NCBI GenBank assembly: GCA_902494035.1
Contig: CABURV010000001.1
Span: 4,039-68,038 of the forward strand
Direction of reading: 5' to 3'
Length of the DNA stretch: 64,000 nucleotides
DNA from: an uncultured Collinsella sp.
GTDB lineage: Bacteria; Actinomycetota; Coriobacteriia; Coriobacteriales; Coriobacteriaceae
Positions within the stretch are counted from its first letter, which is position 1, and every line of letters begins with the position of its first letter. Shown in pieces: positions 8,572 to 17,529 of this stretch. The notes beneath the pieces are model-generated. The model was not told the DNA's origin. It saw only the letters and a list, made by a program, of their open reading frames with translations, and did not search any database. Position numbers and translations under genes: made by a program.

Positions 8572-8852
8572 TGGCCGATTTCGGAGCCAACGTCCTGAGC
8601 TCCTCGGTCGCCCTTTTAGGCCTGCTTGCCATCATGGGCTTGATTTACACCATCTGGTCGCAAATCAACATGAAGAAGAAGCAAAAGTACTTCAAGGAGC
8701 TGCACACCGAGCTCAAGCCGGGTCAGGAGGTTCTTTTCGCCGGCGGTATCTACGGAACCGTCAAAGGCATCGAAGGCGAGAAGGTCCAGATCAAAGTCCG
8801 ATCCGGAGCCGTCGTAGATGTTTCGCGTTACGCGATTCAGGAGATCAAGTAA
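8571..8852 (+). CDS. YajC-like protein encoded within the PTS operon
   Basis: A 93-residue protein with one N-terminal transmembrane helix (about residues 9-28, SSSVALLGLLAIMGLIYTIW), a basic stretch (MKKKQKYFKELH) and the compact beta domain of YajC (LKPGQEVLFAGGIYGTVKGI, then VQIKVRSGAVVDVSRYAIQEI). YajC is the accessory subunit of the SecDF translocon, but no secD or secF is here. Its place between IIA and IIB suggests a PTS-dedicated paralogue, perhaps aiding membrane insertion or stability of IIC/IID (inference). Start codon overlaps the IIA stop. Confidence 0.8.
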   Translation: MADFGANVLSSSVALLGLLAIMGLIYTIWSQINMKKKQKYFKELHTELKPGQEVLFAGGIYGTVKGIEGEKVQIKVRSGAVVDVSRYAIQEIK

Positions 8853-8888
8853 CTGTCGTCAGCAAATAACGAAAGGAAGCTGATCAAC

Positions 8889-9371
8889 ATGGCAGAACCC
8901 AACATTCTTCTTACCCGCATCGATAACCGACTAGTTCATGGTCAGGTTGCCACCCAGTGGAACTCCACTCTGGGCTCCAACCTCATCCTCGTCGCCAACG
9001 ACGACGTGGCGACCAACACCATGCGCCAGAACCTCATGAAGATGGCCGCTCCCGCCGGCGTCGCTACGCGTTTCTTCTCTCTGCAGAAGACCATCGACGT
9101 CATTGGCAAGGCGAGCCCGCGCCAGAAGATCTTCATCGTGGCCGAAACACCGGAAGACGTGCTTACGCTCGTCAAGGGCGGTGTGCCTATAAAGAAGGTA
9201 AACATCGGCAACATGCACATGTCGGAAGGAAAGCGCCAAGTCGCCACCTCCGTCGCAGTTAACGACGAGGATGTCGCTGCGTTTAAAGAGCTGCAGGAAT
9301 TGGGGGTGGAGTTGGAGATCAGGCGCGTTCCGAGCACGCCTGTTGAGGACACGAGCAAGCTCTTCTCGTAA
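8889..9371 (+). CDS. PTS mannose/fructose/sorbose family IIB component
   Basis: A 160-residue EIIB that passes phosphate from IIA to the sugar bound by IIC/IID. The catalytic motif LLTRIDNRLVHGQVATQW has the phosphorylated His at residue 17. The rest is typical: NLILVANDDVATN, VKGGVPIKKVNIGNMHM and the C-terminal AFKELQELGVELEIRRVP. RBS GAAAGGAAGC is upstream. A diverged paralogue with Tyr at position 17 lies at 19382. Confidence 0.95.
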   Translation: MAEPNILLTRIDNRLVHGQVATQWNSTLGSNLILVANDDVATNTMRQNLMKMAAPAGVATRFFSLQKTIDVIGKASPRQKIFIVAETPEDVLTLVKGGVPIKKVNIGNMHMSEGKRQVATSVAVNDEDVAAFKELQELGVELEIRRVPSTPVEDTSKLFS

Positions 9372-9461
9372 TCCTCGTGATCCACGTTGTCAGGAGTGAA
9401 ACCCTGACGTTCTGTACGTGATATCCAAAGTGCGTACATTCATTTTGAAAGGAGGAGCAAG

Positions 9462-10262
9462 ATGGAATACTCGATCATCCAGATCGCTCTGGTCTTCGTC
9501 GTCACGTTCATCGCGGCAATCGACCAGTTTGACTTCCTCGAGTCTCTCTATCAGCCCATCGTCACCGGCGCCGTCATCGGTCTTATCCTTGGCGACCTCA
9601 ACACCGGTCTTCTCGTGGGTGGTACTTATCAGCTCATGACGATCGGCAACATGCCGATCGGAGGCGCTCAGCCGCCTAACGCCGTCATTGGCGGCATCAT
9701 GGCAGCCATTCTCGCTATCGCTACGGGTCTCGAGCCCAACGCGGCAGTCGGCCTTGCCATTCCGTTCGCCCTGCTTGGTCAGCTCGGCGTTACCCTGGTC
9801 TTCACGCTTATGTCCCCGCTTATGTCCACGGCCGATAACATGGCTCACAACGCGGACACCAAGGGCATCGAGCGCCTGAACTACTTCGCCATGGCTCTGC
9901 TCGGCCTGATCTTCGCTGTCGTCGTCACCCTGTTCTTCATCGCTGGCGCTACCATTGGTCAGACCATCGCTTCCGCCATCCCGACTTGGCTGCAGACCGG
10001 TCTGTCCGCTGCAGGCGGCATGATGCGCTTCGTCGGCTTCGCCGTCCTGCTCAAGGTTATGATGAACCGCGATATGTGGGGCTTCTTCCTCATGGGCTTT
10101 GGCCTCGCGCTCATCACCGTTGCCAACGATTCTCTGGCAACCCCTGCTCTGCTCATCCTCGCTCTCATCGGCTTCGGCATCGCTTTCTGGGACTTCCAGC
10201 AGCAGACCGAGCTGAAGGGTGCAGCTGTTTCTGACGGAGGTGACTTCGAAGATGGCATCTAA
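9462..10262 (+). CDS. PTS mannose/fructose/sorbose family IIC component
   Basis: A 266-residue integral membrane protein, the EIIC (ManY/AgaC type) subunit forming the sugar channel with IID. The early AIDQFDFLESLYQPIVTGAVIGLILGDLNTGLLVGGTYQLM region is the family hallmark, including the G-D-x-x-T-G-L-x-x-G-G loop. Several hydrophobic helices follow. A strong AAAGGAGGAG site precedes the ATG. The 3' end overlaps the IID start by 11 bases. Confidence 0.95.
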   Translation: MEYSIIQIALVFVVTFIAAIDQFDFLESLYQPIVTGAVIGLILGDLNTGLLVGGTYQLMTIGNMPIGGAQPPNAVIGGIMAAILAIATGLEPNAAVGLAIPFALLGQLGVTLVFTLMSPLMSTADNMAHNADTKGIERLNYFAMALLGLIFAVVVTLFFIAGATIGQTIASAIPTWLQTGLSAAGGMMRFVGFAVLLKVMMNRDMWGFFLMGFGLALITVANDSLATPALLILALIGFGIAFWDFQQQTELKGAAVSDGGDFEDGI

Positions 10263-11334
10263 TGAGTATGTAATCCCGGAGCACTACGAGGATCTCACTC
10301 CTGCTCCGCAGCTCGACCAGAAGACCCTCAACAAGATGGCTTGGCGCTCCTGCTTCCTGCAGGCCTCGTTCAACTACGAGCGTATGCAGGCCGCTGGCTG
10401 GCTCTACTCCATCATCCCCGGTCTGGAGAAGATCCACACCAACAAGAACGACCTCGCGGCTTCCATGAGCCACAACCTGGAGTTCTTCAACACCCACCCG
10501 TTCCTTGTCACCTTTGTTATGGGCATCGTGCTTTCGCTCGAGCAGAACAAGGTTGACATCCCCACGATCCGCGCCGTCCGCGTCGCCGCAATGGGCCCGC
10601 TCGGTGGTATCGGTGACGCTCTGTTCTGGCTGACGCTCGTACCTATCACGGCCGGCATCACCTCCAACATGGCCATCAATGGCAACGCCGCTGCACCGAT
10701 CATCTTCCTGGTGATCTTCAACGTCGTCCAGTTCGCTCTGCGTTTCTGGCTCATGAACTGGTCCTACAAGCTTGGCACCAGCGCTATTGACGCTCTGACC
10801 GCCAACATGCAGGCCTTCACGCGTGCCGCTTCCATCATGGGCGTCTTCGTCGTCGGTTGCCTGGTCGTCACCATGGGTGGCACCCAGATCAACCTCCAGA
10901 TCCCCAACGGCACCACCCGTGGCCTTGCCCCTACTACCGTGATCGTCTCCGAGAAGGAGGCCGAGAACTTCACCGGTATGGAGGGCATCGATACCGAGAC
11001 CGCTGAGGCCGGTACCATCGCCATGACCGATGAGGACGGCAACGCCCTCACCGCCGTCGATGCCGACGGCAACGAGGTCAAGTGCGGCGTCGCCGATCTG
11101 GGCAACGGCATGGAGTCCGTGACCTACGCTACCGTCACCGAGGATCCGGTCAACTTCTCTGTTGCCGACACCCTCAACACCATCGTCCCGAAGCTCGTCC
11201 CGCTTATGCTTACGCTGCTGCTTTACTACATGTTCGCTAAGCACAGCTGGACCCCGACCAAGGGCATTCTGCTGCTCTTCGTCCTCGGCATCCTGGGCGC
11301 TGGCCCGCTTGGTCTCTGGCCGAGCATCTGGTAA
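10252..11334 (+). CDS. PTS mannose/fructose/sorbose family IID component with inserted domain
   Basis: A 360-residue EIID (ManZ/AgaD type). The family core is clear: LNKMAWRSCFLQASFNYERMQAAGWLYSIIPGL, NTHPFLVTFVMGIVLSLEQNK and VAAMGPLGGIGDALFW. IID proteins are usually about 270-300 residues. Here residues about 220-300 form an extra acidic segment with DEDGNALTAVDADGNEV-like repeats before the last membrane helices. The start at 10252 is set by homology and by CGGAGGTGAC just upstream inside the IIC gene. It ends the operon. Confidence 0.93.
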   Translation: MASNEYVIPEHYEDLTPAPQLDQKTLNKMAWRSCFLQASFNYERMQAAGWLYSIIPGLEKIHTNKNDLAASMSHNLEFFNTHPFLVTFVMGIVLSLEQNKVDIPTIRAVRVAAMGPLGGIGDALFWLTLVPITAGITSNMAINGNAAAPIIFLVIFNVVQFALRFWLMNWSYKLGTSAIDALTANMQAFTRAASIMGVFVVGCLVVTMGGTQINLQIPNGTTRGLAPTTVIVSEKEAENFTGMEGIDTETAEAGTIAMTDEDGNALTAVDADGNEVKCGVADLGNGMESVTYATVTEDPVNFSVADTLNTIVPKLVPLMLTLLLYYMFAKHSWTPTKGILLLFVLGILGAGPLGLWPSIW

Positions 11335-11400
11335 GGCTCTAGCTTGAGGGGTGTGTCCCTACGCGGCTCACACCCCGACCCCTTAAGCCATGTGTATGTT

Positions 11401-11440
11401 AAAAGCCGCGTGCTCGAAAGAGCGCGCGGCTTTTGTTTTC
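11401..11440 (+). terminator. Rho-independent terminator of the PTS operon
   Basis: AAAAGCCGCGTGCTC pairs with GAGCGCGCGGCTTTT over a GAAA loop and ends in GTTTTC. A second GGGGTGTG/CACACCCC hairpin lies just before it at 11348-11376. Confidence 0.92.
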
Positions 11441-11518
11441 TTGTTGATTCGGGTGTGGCAGACAGATAATGCTAAACACCCAAGGTAGTAGCCGAGTTTG
11501 AGAAAATGGGAGGATAGG

Positions 11519-12250
11519 ATGGCGATCGGAGCGCGTAAGCAACCGCTGTACGATCAGCTGGTCGATATTCTGACCGAAAAGATTGACCATGAATATCGCG
11601 CCGGTGACATGATTCCTTCCGAGCGCGAACTATCGGAGCGCTATGGTCTCTCGCGCACTACGGTACGCCTGGCTCTGCAGGAACTGGAGCGTTTAGGACT
11701 GGTGGTTCGGCAGCACGGTCGCGGTACCTTTGTGACCGACCGTTCGGCAAAGGCAACCAATCTTATGCAGTCCTACAGCTTTACCGAGCAGATGCGCGCG
11801 ATGGGTCGAGAACCCGAGACCACGATTCTCGATTTTTGCGAGATGGAGGCCGATAAGAATCTGGCTGAGCATATGGGATTGCGTATCGGTGATCGCATTT
11901 TTAAGCTCAAGCGTCTTCGTTCTGCCGACAACATGCCCATGATGGTCGAACGCAGCTATCTACCGGTTCGTCAATTTCTATCCCTAAAGCGACCACTGCT
12001 AGAGCGTAAGCCGCTTTACGATGTGATTGAGCAGGACTTTCAGCAAAAGATTCGCGTGGCCGAAGAGGAGTTCTATGCGAGCATAGCCCGTCCCACCGAT
12101 GCCCACCTTTTGGGAATTGTCGAGGGCTCGCCTGTGCTCGATTTGGTCAGGACTACGTATAACGAGTCAAACGAGGTAGTGGAGTACACACTCTCGGTTG
12201 CTCGTGCCGATCAGTTTAAATACAAGGTTTACCACCAGCGCAGCAACTAG
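11519..12250 (+). CDS. GntR/HutC family regulator, probable repressor of the amino-sugar genes
   Basis: A 243-residue regulator. The winged HTH is at residues about 8-75 ([53 protein letters not shown]) and the UTRA ligand domain at about 95-235 (RIFKLKRLRSADNMPMMVERSYLP, then ASIARPTDAHLLGI). UTRA domains typically bind phosphorylated sugars. It lies between the PTS operon and agaS, and both flanking promoters carry TGGTTACTACCA, the likely operator. I start at the ATG at 11519, which GGGAGGATAG precedes; the upstream in-frame start lacks homology. Confidence 0.93.
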   Translation: MAIGARKQPLYDQLVDILTEKIDHEYRAGDMIPSERELSERYGLSRTTVRLALQELERLGLVVRQHGRGTFVTDRSAKATNLMQSYSFTEQMRAMGREPETTILDFCEMEADKNLAEHMGLRIGDRIFKLKRLRSADNMPMMVERSYLPVRQFLSLKRPLLERKPLYDVIEQDFQQKIRVAEEEFYASIARPTDAHLLGIVEGSPVLDLVRTTYNESNEVVEYTLSVARADQFKYKVYHQRSN

Positions 12251-12289
12251 TGTTTGCATCGTTTCCATATGGTGATTCTTTGCATTTAA

Positions 12290-12303
12290 CTGGTTACTAC
12301 CAG
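12290..12303. promoter_or_regulatory. Probable GntR operator before agaS
   Basis: CTGGTTACTACCAG is a dyad (CTGGT-N4-ACCAG). Its 12-bp core is identical to the site at 7999. A TATAAT box follows at 12320-12325, so a bound repressor would overlap the promoter. Confidence 0.7.
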
Positions 12304-12364
12304 ATAACCAACCGAAGTGTATAATTGCACGTCAGAGGATTACTTCTAGAGAGAGGTATTAGAA

Positions 12365-13531
12365 ATGTTCGAGAAGAGTGTCGAGGAGCTCACCGAGCTC
12401 GGCGCCCAGATCACCACGGCCGAGATTGCTCAGCAGCCCGAGCTTTGGCGCGATACGCTCAACATCTATCGCGAGAACAAGGAGGCCATCGAGGCCTTCC
12501 TGGCCGAGGCTCGCGCTATGGGCGAGGGTCGTCTGTCCGTTGTCTTCACCGGTGCCGGTACGTCCGACTACGTTGGCGATACCTGCGCCCCGTACCTGCG
12601 TCACGCTGGCAACACTGATCTCTACGACTTTAAGCCCATCGCCACGACCGACATCGTGAGCGCCCCGCGCGACTTCCTGCGCGCTGAGGATCCCACGCTC
12701 GTGGTTTCCTTTGCCCGCTCTGGCAACAGCCCCGAGAGCCTTGCCGCCGTTGCCGTTGCCAAGGAGCTCGTCCACAACGTCAAGTTCCTCAACATCACCT
12801 GCGCTCCCGAGGGCAAGCTCGCCGTCGAGTCTGCTGATGATCCCAACGCGCTGACGCTGCTCATTCCGCGCGCCAACGACAAGGGCTTCGCCATGACCGG
12901 TTCTTATTCCTGCATGACCCTGCTCTCTACCCTTATTTTCGACACTGCCTCTGACGAGCAGAAGGCCGAGTGGGTCGAGACCATCGCCAAGATGGGCGAG
13001 GAGGTCATCTCCCGTGAGCCCGAGATCGCCGATTATCTGGCTGGCGACTTCAACCGCGTGACCTACTTGGGTTCTGGCTCCTTCGGTGGCCTTGCCCAGG
13101 AGAGCCAGCTCAAGATCCTCGAGCTCGCTCACGGTCTGGTCGCTACTTCCTACGACACCTCCATGGGCTATCGTCACGGACCTAAGTCCTTCGTCGACGA
13201 TAAGACGCTCGTCTTCGTGTTCGTCAACAACGACGCCTACACCCGTCAGTACGACATCGACATCCTCAACGAGATCGGTGGCGACAAGATCGCTCAGCAC
13301 ACCATCGCCGTTCAGCAGGAAGGTGCCACCGTCTATGAGGGTGAGTCCTTCACCTTTAAGGGTTACGAGGCACTTCCCGAGGGTTACCTTGCTCTGCCGT
13401 TCGTGATGTTTGCCCAGGCTATCAGCCTGCTCAACTCCGTCCGCGTGGGCAACACGCCCGATACGCCGAGCCCCACCGGCACGGTCAACCGCGTGGTTAA
13501 GGGCGTGACGATTCACCCCTTCACCGCTTAA
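12365..13531 (+). CDS. agaS: SIS-domain ketose-aldose isomerase/deaminase, AgaS type
   Basis: A 388-residue double-SIS protein of the AgaS family, which converts galactosamine-6-phosphate to tagatose-6-phosphate and ammonia. SIS motifs: LSVVFTGAGTSDYVGDTCAPYL and VSFARSGNSPESLAAVAVA in the first half; VTYLGSGSFGGLAQESQLKILELA and SYDTSMGYRHGPKSFVDDKT in the second. Length fits AgaS (about 384-390) and not GlmS, since there is no glutaminase domain. A TATAAT box and the shared GntR site lie upstream, and a terminator follows. The deacetylase gene comes next. Confidence 0.92.
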   Translation: MFEKSVEELTELGAQITTAEIAQQPELWRDTLNIYRENKEAIEAFLAEARAMGEGRLSVVFTGAGTSDYVGDTCAPYLRHAGNTDLYDFKPIATTDIVSAPRDFLRAEDPTLVVSFARSGNSPESLAAVAVAKELVHNVKFLNITCAPEGKLAVESADDPNALTLLIPRANDKGFAMTGSYSCMTLLSTLIFDTASDEQKAEWVETIAKMGEEVISREPEIADYLAGDFNRVTYLGSGSFGGLAQESQLKILELAHGLVATSYDTSMGYRHGPKSFVDDKTLVFVFVNNDAYTRQYDIDILNEIGGDKIAQHTIAVQQEGATVYEGESFTFKGYEALPEGYLALPFVMFAQAISLLNSVRVGNTPDTPSPTGTVNRVVKGVTIHPFTA

Positions 13532-13549
13532 TCGCGTCCCCCTGTAAGG

Positions 13550-13590
13550 GCGCCCGTCCGCTCATAACGGCGGGCGGGCGCTTTTTGTTT
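13550..13590 (+). terminator. Rho-independent terminator after agaS
   Basis: GCGCCCGTCCGC pairs with GCGGGCGGGCGC and runs into TTTTTGTTTT. Confidence 0.9.
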
Positions 13591-13648
13591 TACGTGAGCT
13601 GGGTATAAGCATTACCACAGTCAACTGCTTTAGAAGCAAGGAGTGCAT

Positions 13649-14818
13649 ATGAGCACGTACGCAATTAAGGCTGACAAGTTCTTCTTGCCGGCAGGCCCGC
13701 AACTGGGCGGCTATCTTATGGTCGAGGATGGCGTTTTTGGCGCCTGGCAGGCCGACGAGCCATCTTGCGAGATTAAGGACTACACGGGATCGTGGATCGC
13801 ACCGGGTATGGTCGATACTCACATCCATGGCTTCTACAACCACTCAACTACCGATAACGATCCCGAGGGCATCGATATCAGCTCAACCGAGCTCGCCCGT
13901 CGCGGTACCACCAGCTGGCTGCCCACGACGTTCACCGATGGCGTCGAACAGATCAAGGACGCCTGCGCTGCTATCGCCAAGGCGGACGAGGGCCGCGGCC
14001 CCGACTTCTGCGGTGCCCGCATTCAGGGCATCTACCTGGAGGGCCCCTTCTTTACCATGAAGCACGTGGGCGCGCAGAACCCCGCTTACCTGATTGACCC
14101 CTCCGAGGAGGTTTTCGACCAGTGGCAGGAGGCTGCGGGCGGTCGCATCGTTAAGAGCGCCATGGCCGCCGAGCGCGACGGTGCCGCTGCTTATGCGGCT
14201 GCTCTGAACGCCAAGGGCGTGGTGACCAGCATCGGTCACTCCGACGCCACCTACGATGAGTGCATCGCCGCTATCAATGCCGGTGCCAGCTGCTTTACGC
14301 ATACCTATAACGGCCAGCGCGGTCTGCATCACCGTGAGCCCGGTGTCGTGGGTGCTGCCATGTCTACGCCCGAGACCTACGCCGAGATCATCTGTGACGG
14401 CAAGCACGTAAACCCTGCCGCCATCAAGGCGCTGCTGCAGGCAAAGGGCTGGCAGCACACGGTACTCATCACCGACTGCCTGGGTTGCGGCGGCATGCCC
14501 GAGGGCAGCTACACCAGTGGCGGCATGGACGTCATCATGAAGGACAACCTGTGCTGGCTCGCCGACGGCAAGAGCATTGCCGGCTCGGTGCTCACGCTTG
14601 CCCAGGGCGTCAAGAACATCGTCGACTGGGGCATCGCCAGCGCCGATATCGCCATTCGCATGGCAACTGAGGTGCCGGCACGCTCCGCGCACATCGAGGA
14701 TAAGTGCGGCAGCATCATGCCGGGTCGCGACGCCGACTTTGTCGTGTTCGACCATGAGCTCACCCTCGTCGAGACGTATGTTGGCGGCCAGAGCGTCGGC
14801 AACGCCTTTACCGAGTAA
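13649..14818 (+). CDS. nagA: N-acetylhexosamine-6-phosphate deacetylase (NagA/AgaA)
   Basis: A 389-residue amidohydrolase that deacetylates GlcNAc-6-P or GalNAc-6-P. Seen: PGMVDTHIHGFYNHSTTD (metal-binding HxH), YLEGPFFTMKHVGAQNP, the SIGHSDATYDECIAAINAG helix with metal His, CFTHTYNGQRGLHHREPGVVG, and EIICDGKHVNPAAIKAL. LITDCLGCGGMPEG holds the catalytic Asp region. Its neighbours agaS and a mannose-family PTS favour a GalNAc role (AgaA) over GlcNAc (inference). AAGGAG precedes the ATG at 13649. A copy of its last 45 codons survives at about 17530. Confidence 0.93.
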   Translation: MSTYAIKADKFFLPAGPQLGGYLMVEDGVFGAWQADEPSCEIKDYTGSWIAPGMVDTHIHGFYNHSTTDNDPEGIDISSTELARRGTTSWLPTTFTDGVEQIKDACAAIAKADEGRGPDFCGARIQGIYLEGPFFTMKHVGAQNPAYLIDPSEEVFDQWQEAAGGRIVKSAMAAERDGAAAYAAALNAKGVVTSIGHSDATYDECIAAINAGASCFTHTYNGQRGLHHREPGVVGAAMSTPETYAEIICDGKHVNPAAIKALLQAKGWQHTVLITDCLGCGGMPEGSYTSGGMDVIMKDNLCWLADGKSIAGSVLTLAQGVKNIVDWGIASADIAIRMATEVPARSAHIEDKCGSIMPGRDADFVVFDHELTLVETYVGGQSVGNAFTE

Positions 14819-14829
14819 CGATAGAAAAA

Positions 14830-14863
14830 GACGGCGGGCCCGAATCTGCTCGGACCCGCCGTA
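14830..14863. terminator. Bidirectional terminator between nagA and the flavodoxin gene
   Basis: ACGGCGGG and CCCGCCGT pair between the two convergent genes. Confidence 0.75.
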
Positions 14864-14893
14864 TGGGTTAAACGCTCAAAAGCACCTTAACAG

Positions 14894-15478
14894 TTACAGC
14901 TTGTTAGCGATCTTCTTTGCCGTGCGCTTGACGCCGGCCACAAGACCCCCCGCGGGATGCTCCTTTTCGTATGCTAGACGCTTCTCGCGCTTGGCGTACT
15001 CTTCGACGATGATGTCGCCATACTCGTCTTCGATCTTGTCGAAGAAGTCGACGGCGCCCTTAATTTCCTCAGCGGTCGGGTGTCCCTTCTGGACGCCGCC
15101 GGTAATCTTGAACGGACCCCATGTGTCAAATCCGGGGCAGCCGTAGACACCCATAAAGATGGCCTGCCTCATGCGGCAGATGCCATCGATATCCTTGCCG
15201 TACCACTTGTTTTTGCCACCGTAGGTCATAAGGCCAAACACCTTGTCCTGCGGCTGCAGCACGTTCGTGAGCACGCGCGCCATATCTTTGTCGATCTCGG
15301 AGTAATAAATGCCCGTGGCGACGCCGATCAGATGGTATTCGTGCAGGTCGGGGTACTCGTTTTTACCGAGTGACTTCACGTCGAGGGTATCGATTTCGGG
15401 GTGCGCCTCGACGATGGCGTCCACGAGCTTTTTCGTATTGCCGTGGTGGCGTGAGGCATAAAGGATGATGGTTCGCAT
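14894..15478 (-). CDS. Flavodoxin-like protein
   Basis: A 194-residue flavodoxin-fold protein. The FMN phosphate loop is ILYASRHHGNTKKLVDAIVE; LIGVATGIYYSEIDKDMARVL and VFGLMTYGGKNKWYGKDI follow the flavodoxin pattern. The C-terminus adds a basic tail (VKRTAKKIANKL). I start at the ATG at 15478 (AAAGG upstream, homology from MRTIILYAS). The open frame continues far upstream but overlaps the divergent epimerase gene and has no family similarity there. Redox partner unknown. Confidence 0.88.
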   Translation of the reverse strand: MRTIILYASRHHGNTKKLVDAIVEAHPEIDTLDVKSLGKNEYPDLHEYHLIGVATGIYYSEIDKDMARVLTNVLQPQDKVFGLMTYGGKNKWYGKDIDGICRMRQAIFMGVYGCPGFDTWGPFKITGGVQKGHPTAEEIKGAVDFFDKIEDEYGDIIVEEYAKREKRLAYEKEHPAGGLVAGVKRTAKKIANKL

Positions 15479-15634
15479 AAGAAGGCCTTTCAGCTGTAAT
15501 TGCATCAATGTCTGTATGGTACCCCGTTGCATGCCTGGGAAACCGGACGCATCGATGAACGTGCGGGTTTGTCCTTTGGTCAGGGCTGAGACGGGTTCTT
15601 GCGAGCAAAAAGCAGTTGTTCGAAAGGATGGACA

Positions 15635-16516
15635 ATGGAATACGCTCTCTCCAACGATTCGATTTCTATCAAGGTCTCCACGGCCGGCGGCTCGTTTACC
15701 TCGATTGAGGCTGGAGGTCGCGAGTACTTGTGGCAGGGCGATCCCGCCGTGTGGTCCGGCCAGGCACCGATTTGCTTCCCGATTTGCGGAGGTTTGCGCG
15801 ATAACAGCGCCATGACGTTTGCCGGACATCATGTGAAGCTCGCCCGCCACGGCTTTGCGCGCAAGCAGGAGTGGAAGCTGTTGAGCCAAAGCGCAAACGA
15901 GCTGGCTATGTGCCTGGCATCCGAGGATAACGCCGCGCTGCTGAGCGATTATCCGTATCCGTTTAAACTTGTCGCCCGCTATACGCTCGAGGACGCCGCC
16001 GTGCGTGTCTCCTATGAGGTTACCAACGAGGGCACCGAGGACATGCCTTTCTTTATCGGTGGACACCCCGGCTTTAGGTGTCCGCTCGACGAGGGCGAGT
16101 CCTATACGGACTACGAGTTGCGTTTTGAGAAAGACGAGGCTGCGGAGCTCTGCACCGCCGTTCCCTCGACCGGATTGATTGATGTGGACAGGCGCTCCAA
16201 GAACCCCATGGTGGGAAAGACGCTGCCTTTGTCGCATGAGCTCTTCGATTTTGCGGAGACCATCTTTGACGTGCTCGAGAGCCGTCAGGTCACGCTTTCC
16301 AAAAAGGGCGAGGACAAGGGCGTTCGCCTGAGCTTTGAGGGATTCCCGTACCTCATTGTGTGGAGCAAGCCCGAGGGTGATTTTGTGGCAGTTGAACCCT
16401 GGGGCGGCCTCTCGACCTGTTCCGATGAGGATGACGTGCTTGAGCACAAGCGCGGCTGCCTTATCGCCAAGCCCAAAGAAACCATCGTGCGCTCGTTCAC
16501 AATCGAGATTCTGTAG
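15635..16516 (+). CDS. Aldose 1-epimerase (mutarotase) family protein, copy 1
   Basis: A 293-residue beta-sandwich protein of the galactose-mutarotase-like superfamily: SIKVSTAGGSFTSIEAGGREYLWQGDPAVWSGQAPICFPICGGLRD at the N-terminus, VKLARHGFARKQEW with the conserved HGF/R, FFIGGHPGFRCPL with the catalytic-type His, and YLIVWSKPEGDFVAVEPWGGLSTC with the EPWGG glutamate. It resembles LacX-type proteins of lac operons. RBS GAAAGGA precedes the ATG. It is followed by a LacC-type kinase; the same gene pair recurs at 47463-49333. Confidence 0.88.
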   Translation: MEYALSNDSISIKVSTAGGSFTSIEAGGREYLWQGDPAVWSGQAPICFPICGGLRDNSAMTFAGHHVKLARHGFARKQEWKLLSQSANELAMCLASEDNAALLSDYPYPFKLVARYTLEDAAVRVSYEVTNEGTEDMPFFIGGHPGFRCPLDEGESYTDYELRFEKDEAAELCTAVPSTGLIDVDRRSKNPMVGKTLPLSHELFDFAETIFDVLESRQVTLSKKGEDKGVRLSFEGFPYLIVWSKPEGDFVAVEPWGGLSTCSDEDDVLEHKRGCLIAKPKETIVRSFTIEIL

Positions 16517-16575
16517 TCGCATGTAGCCAATTCGTTTTGCAAGGCATAAGGAGCCTGCGAGATAAGGAGCTAGAA

Positions 16576-17511
16576 ATGATCCTCACCGTTACGATGAACC
16601 CGTCCGTCGATACGCGCTATCAGCTCGATGAGCTCATTATCGACGACGTCAACCGCGTGACGCCCGAAAAGACCGCCGGCGGTAAGGGCCTCAACGTGGC
16701 CCGCGTCCTGGGCCAGCTGGGCGACGATGTCGTGGCAACCGGCCTGCTTGGTGGTCATATGGGCGCCTATATGGCCGAGCTCATGGATGCCAACGGCATT
16801 AAGAATGATTTTGTGCCCATCAAGGGCGAGACTCGCATTTGCCTCAACATCCTCCACGCCGGCAACCAGACCGAGCTGCTCGAGAGCGGCCCGACGATTG
16901 CCCCCGAGGAGCTCGATGCCTTTACCGCAAAGTTCGCCGAGCTTGCGAGCAAGGCCGACGTCGTCACCATCTCGGGTTCGTTGCCCCGCGGTGTCGAGGC
17001 AGACTACTATGCCAAGATCACGGGCATTGCCGAGAACGCCGGCGCCAAGGTGCTGCTCGATACCTCGGGTGCTTCGCTCGAGGCCGCCCTTAAGTCCGAA
17101 ATTAAGCCCGAGCTGGTCAAGCCTAACCTGACCGAGATCAACGGCCTTTTGGGTACGAGCTTTACCACCGACGATGTGGACGAGCTCCGCGCCGCGCTCG
17201 CCTCTGATGCCCGCTTCTCCGATATCCCCTGGGTCGTCGTGTCCATGGGCGCTGCCGGCTCCGTTGGCTTCCACAATGGCCGTGCGTTCCGCGCAAAGAC
17301 GCCCGATATCCCTGCCGTTAACGCCACGGGCTCTGGTGACTCCACTATCGCTGGCTTCGCGCATGCCATTGCTGCTGGCGCGGACGACGAGACGGTGCTG
17401 CGTACCGCCAACACCTGCGGCAAGCTCAATGCCATGGATCCTATGACTGGCCACTTGGTCATGGATCGTTGGGACGAGGTCTACAACGGCGTTGTCGTGA
17501 CCGAGCTGTAG
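16576..17511 (+). CDS. lacC: Tagatose-6-phosphate kinase/1-phosphofructokinase family (LacC), copy 1
   Basis: A 311-residue PfkB-family sugar-phosphate kinase. MILTVTMNPSVDTRYQLDEL and PEKTAGGKGLNVARVLGQLGDDV match the first PfkB signature; VNATGSGDSTIAGFAHAI is the second signature with the catalytic Asp and anion hole (GSGDS). LacC and FruK are close relatives, and the lac/aga setting favours tagatose-6-phosphate. AAGGAGCTAGAA precedes the ATG at 16576. Copy 2 lies at 48398. Confidence 0.9.
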   Translation: MILTVTMNPSVDTRYQLDELIIDDVNRVTPEKTAGGKGLNVARVLGQLGDDVVATGLLGGHMGAYMAELMDANGIKNDFVPIKGETRICLNILHAGNQTELLESGPTIAPEELDAFTAKFAELASKADVVTISGSLPRGVEADYYAKITGIAENAGAKVLLDTSGASLEAALKSEIKPELVKPNLTEINGLLGTSFTTDDVDELRAALASDARFSDIPWVVVSMGAAGSVGFHNGRAFRAKTPDIPAVNATGSGDSTIAGFAHAIAAGADDETVLRTANTCGKLNAMDPMTGHLVMDRWDEVYNGVVVTEL

Positions 17512-17529
17512 GAGCTTGTGCTGCGGCCC

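Noticed and set aside
14894..16522. 542-codon minus-strand reading frame
   Set aside because: Only the last 194 codons are a flavodoxin; the upstream part is antisense to the epimerase gene.
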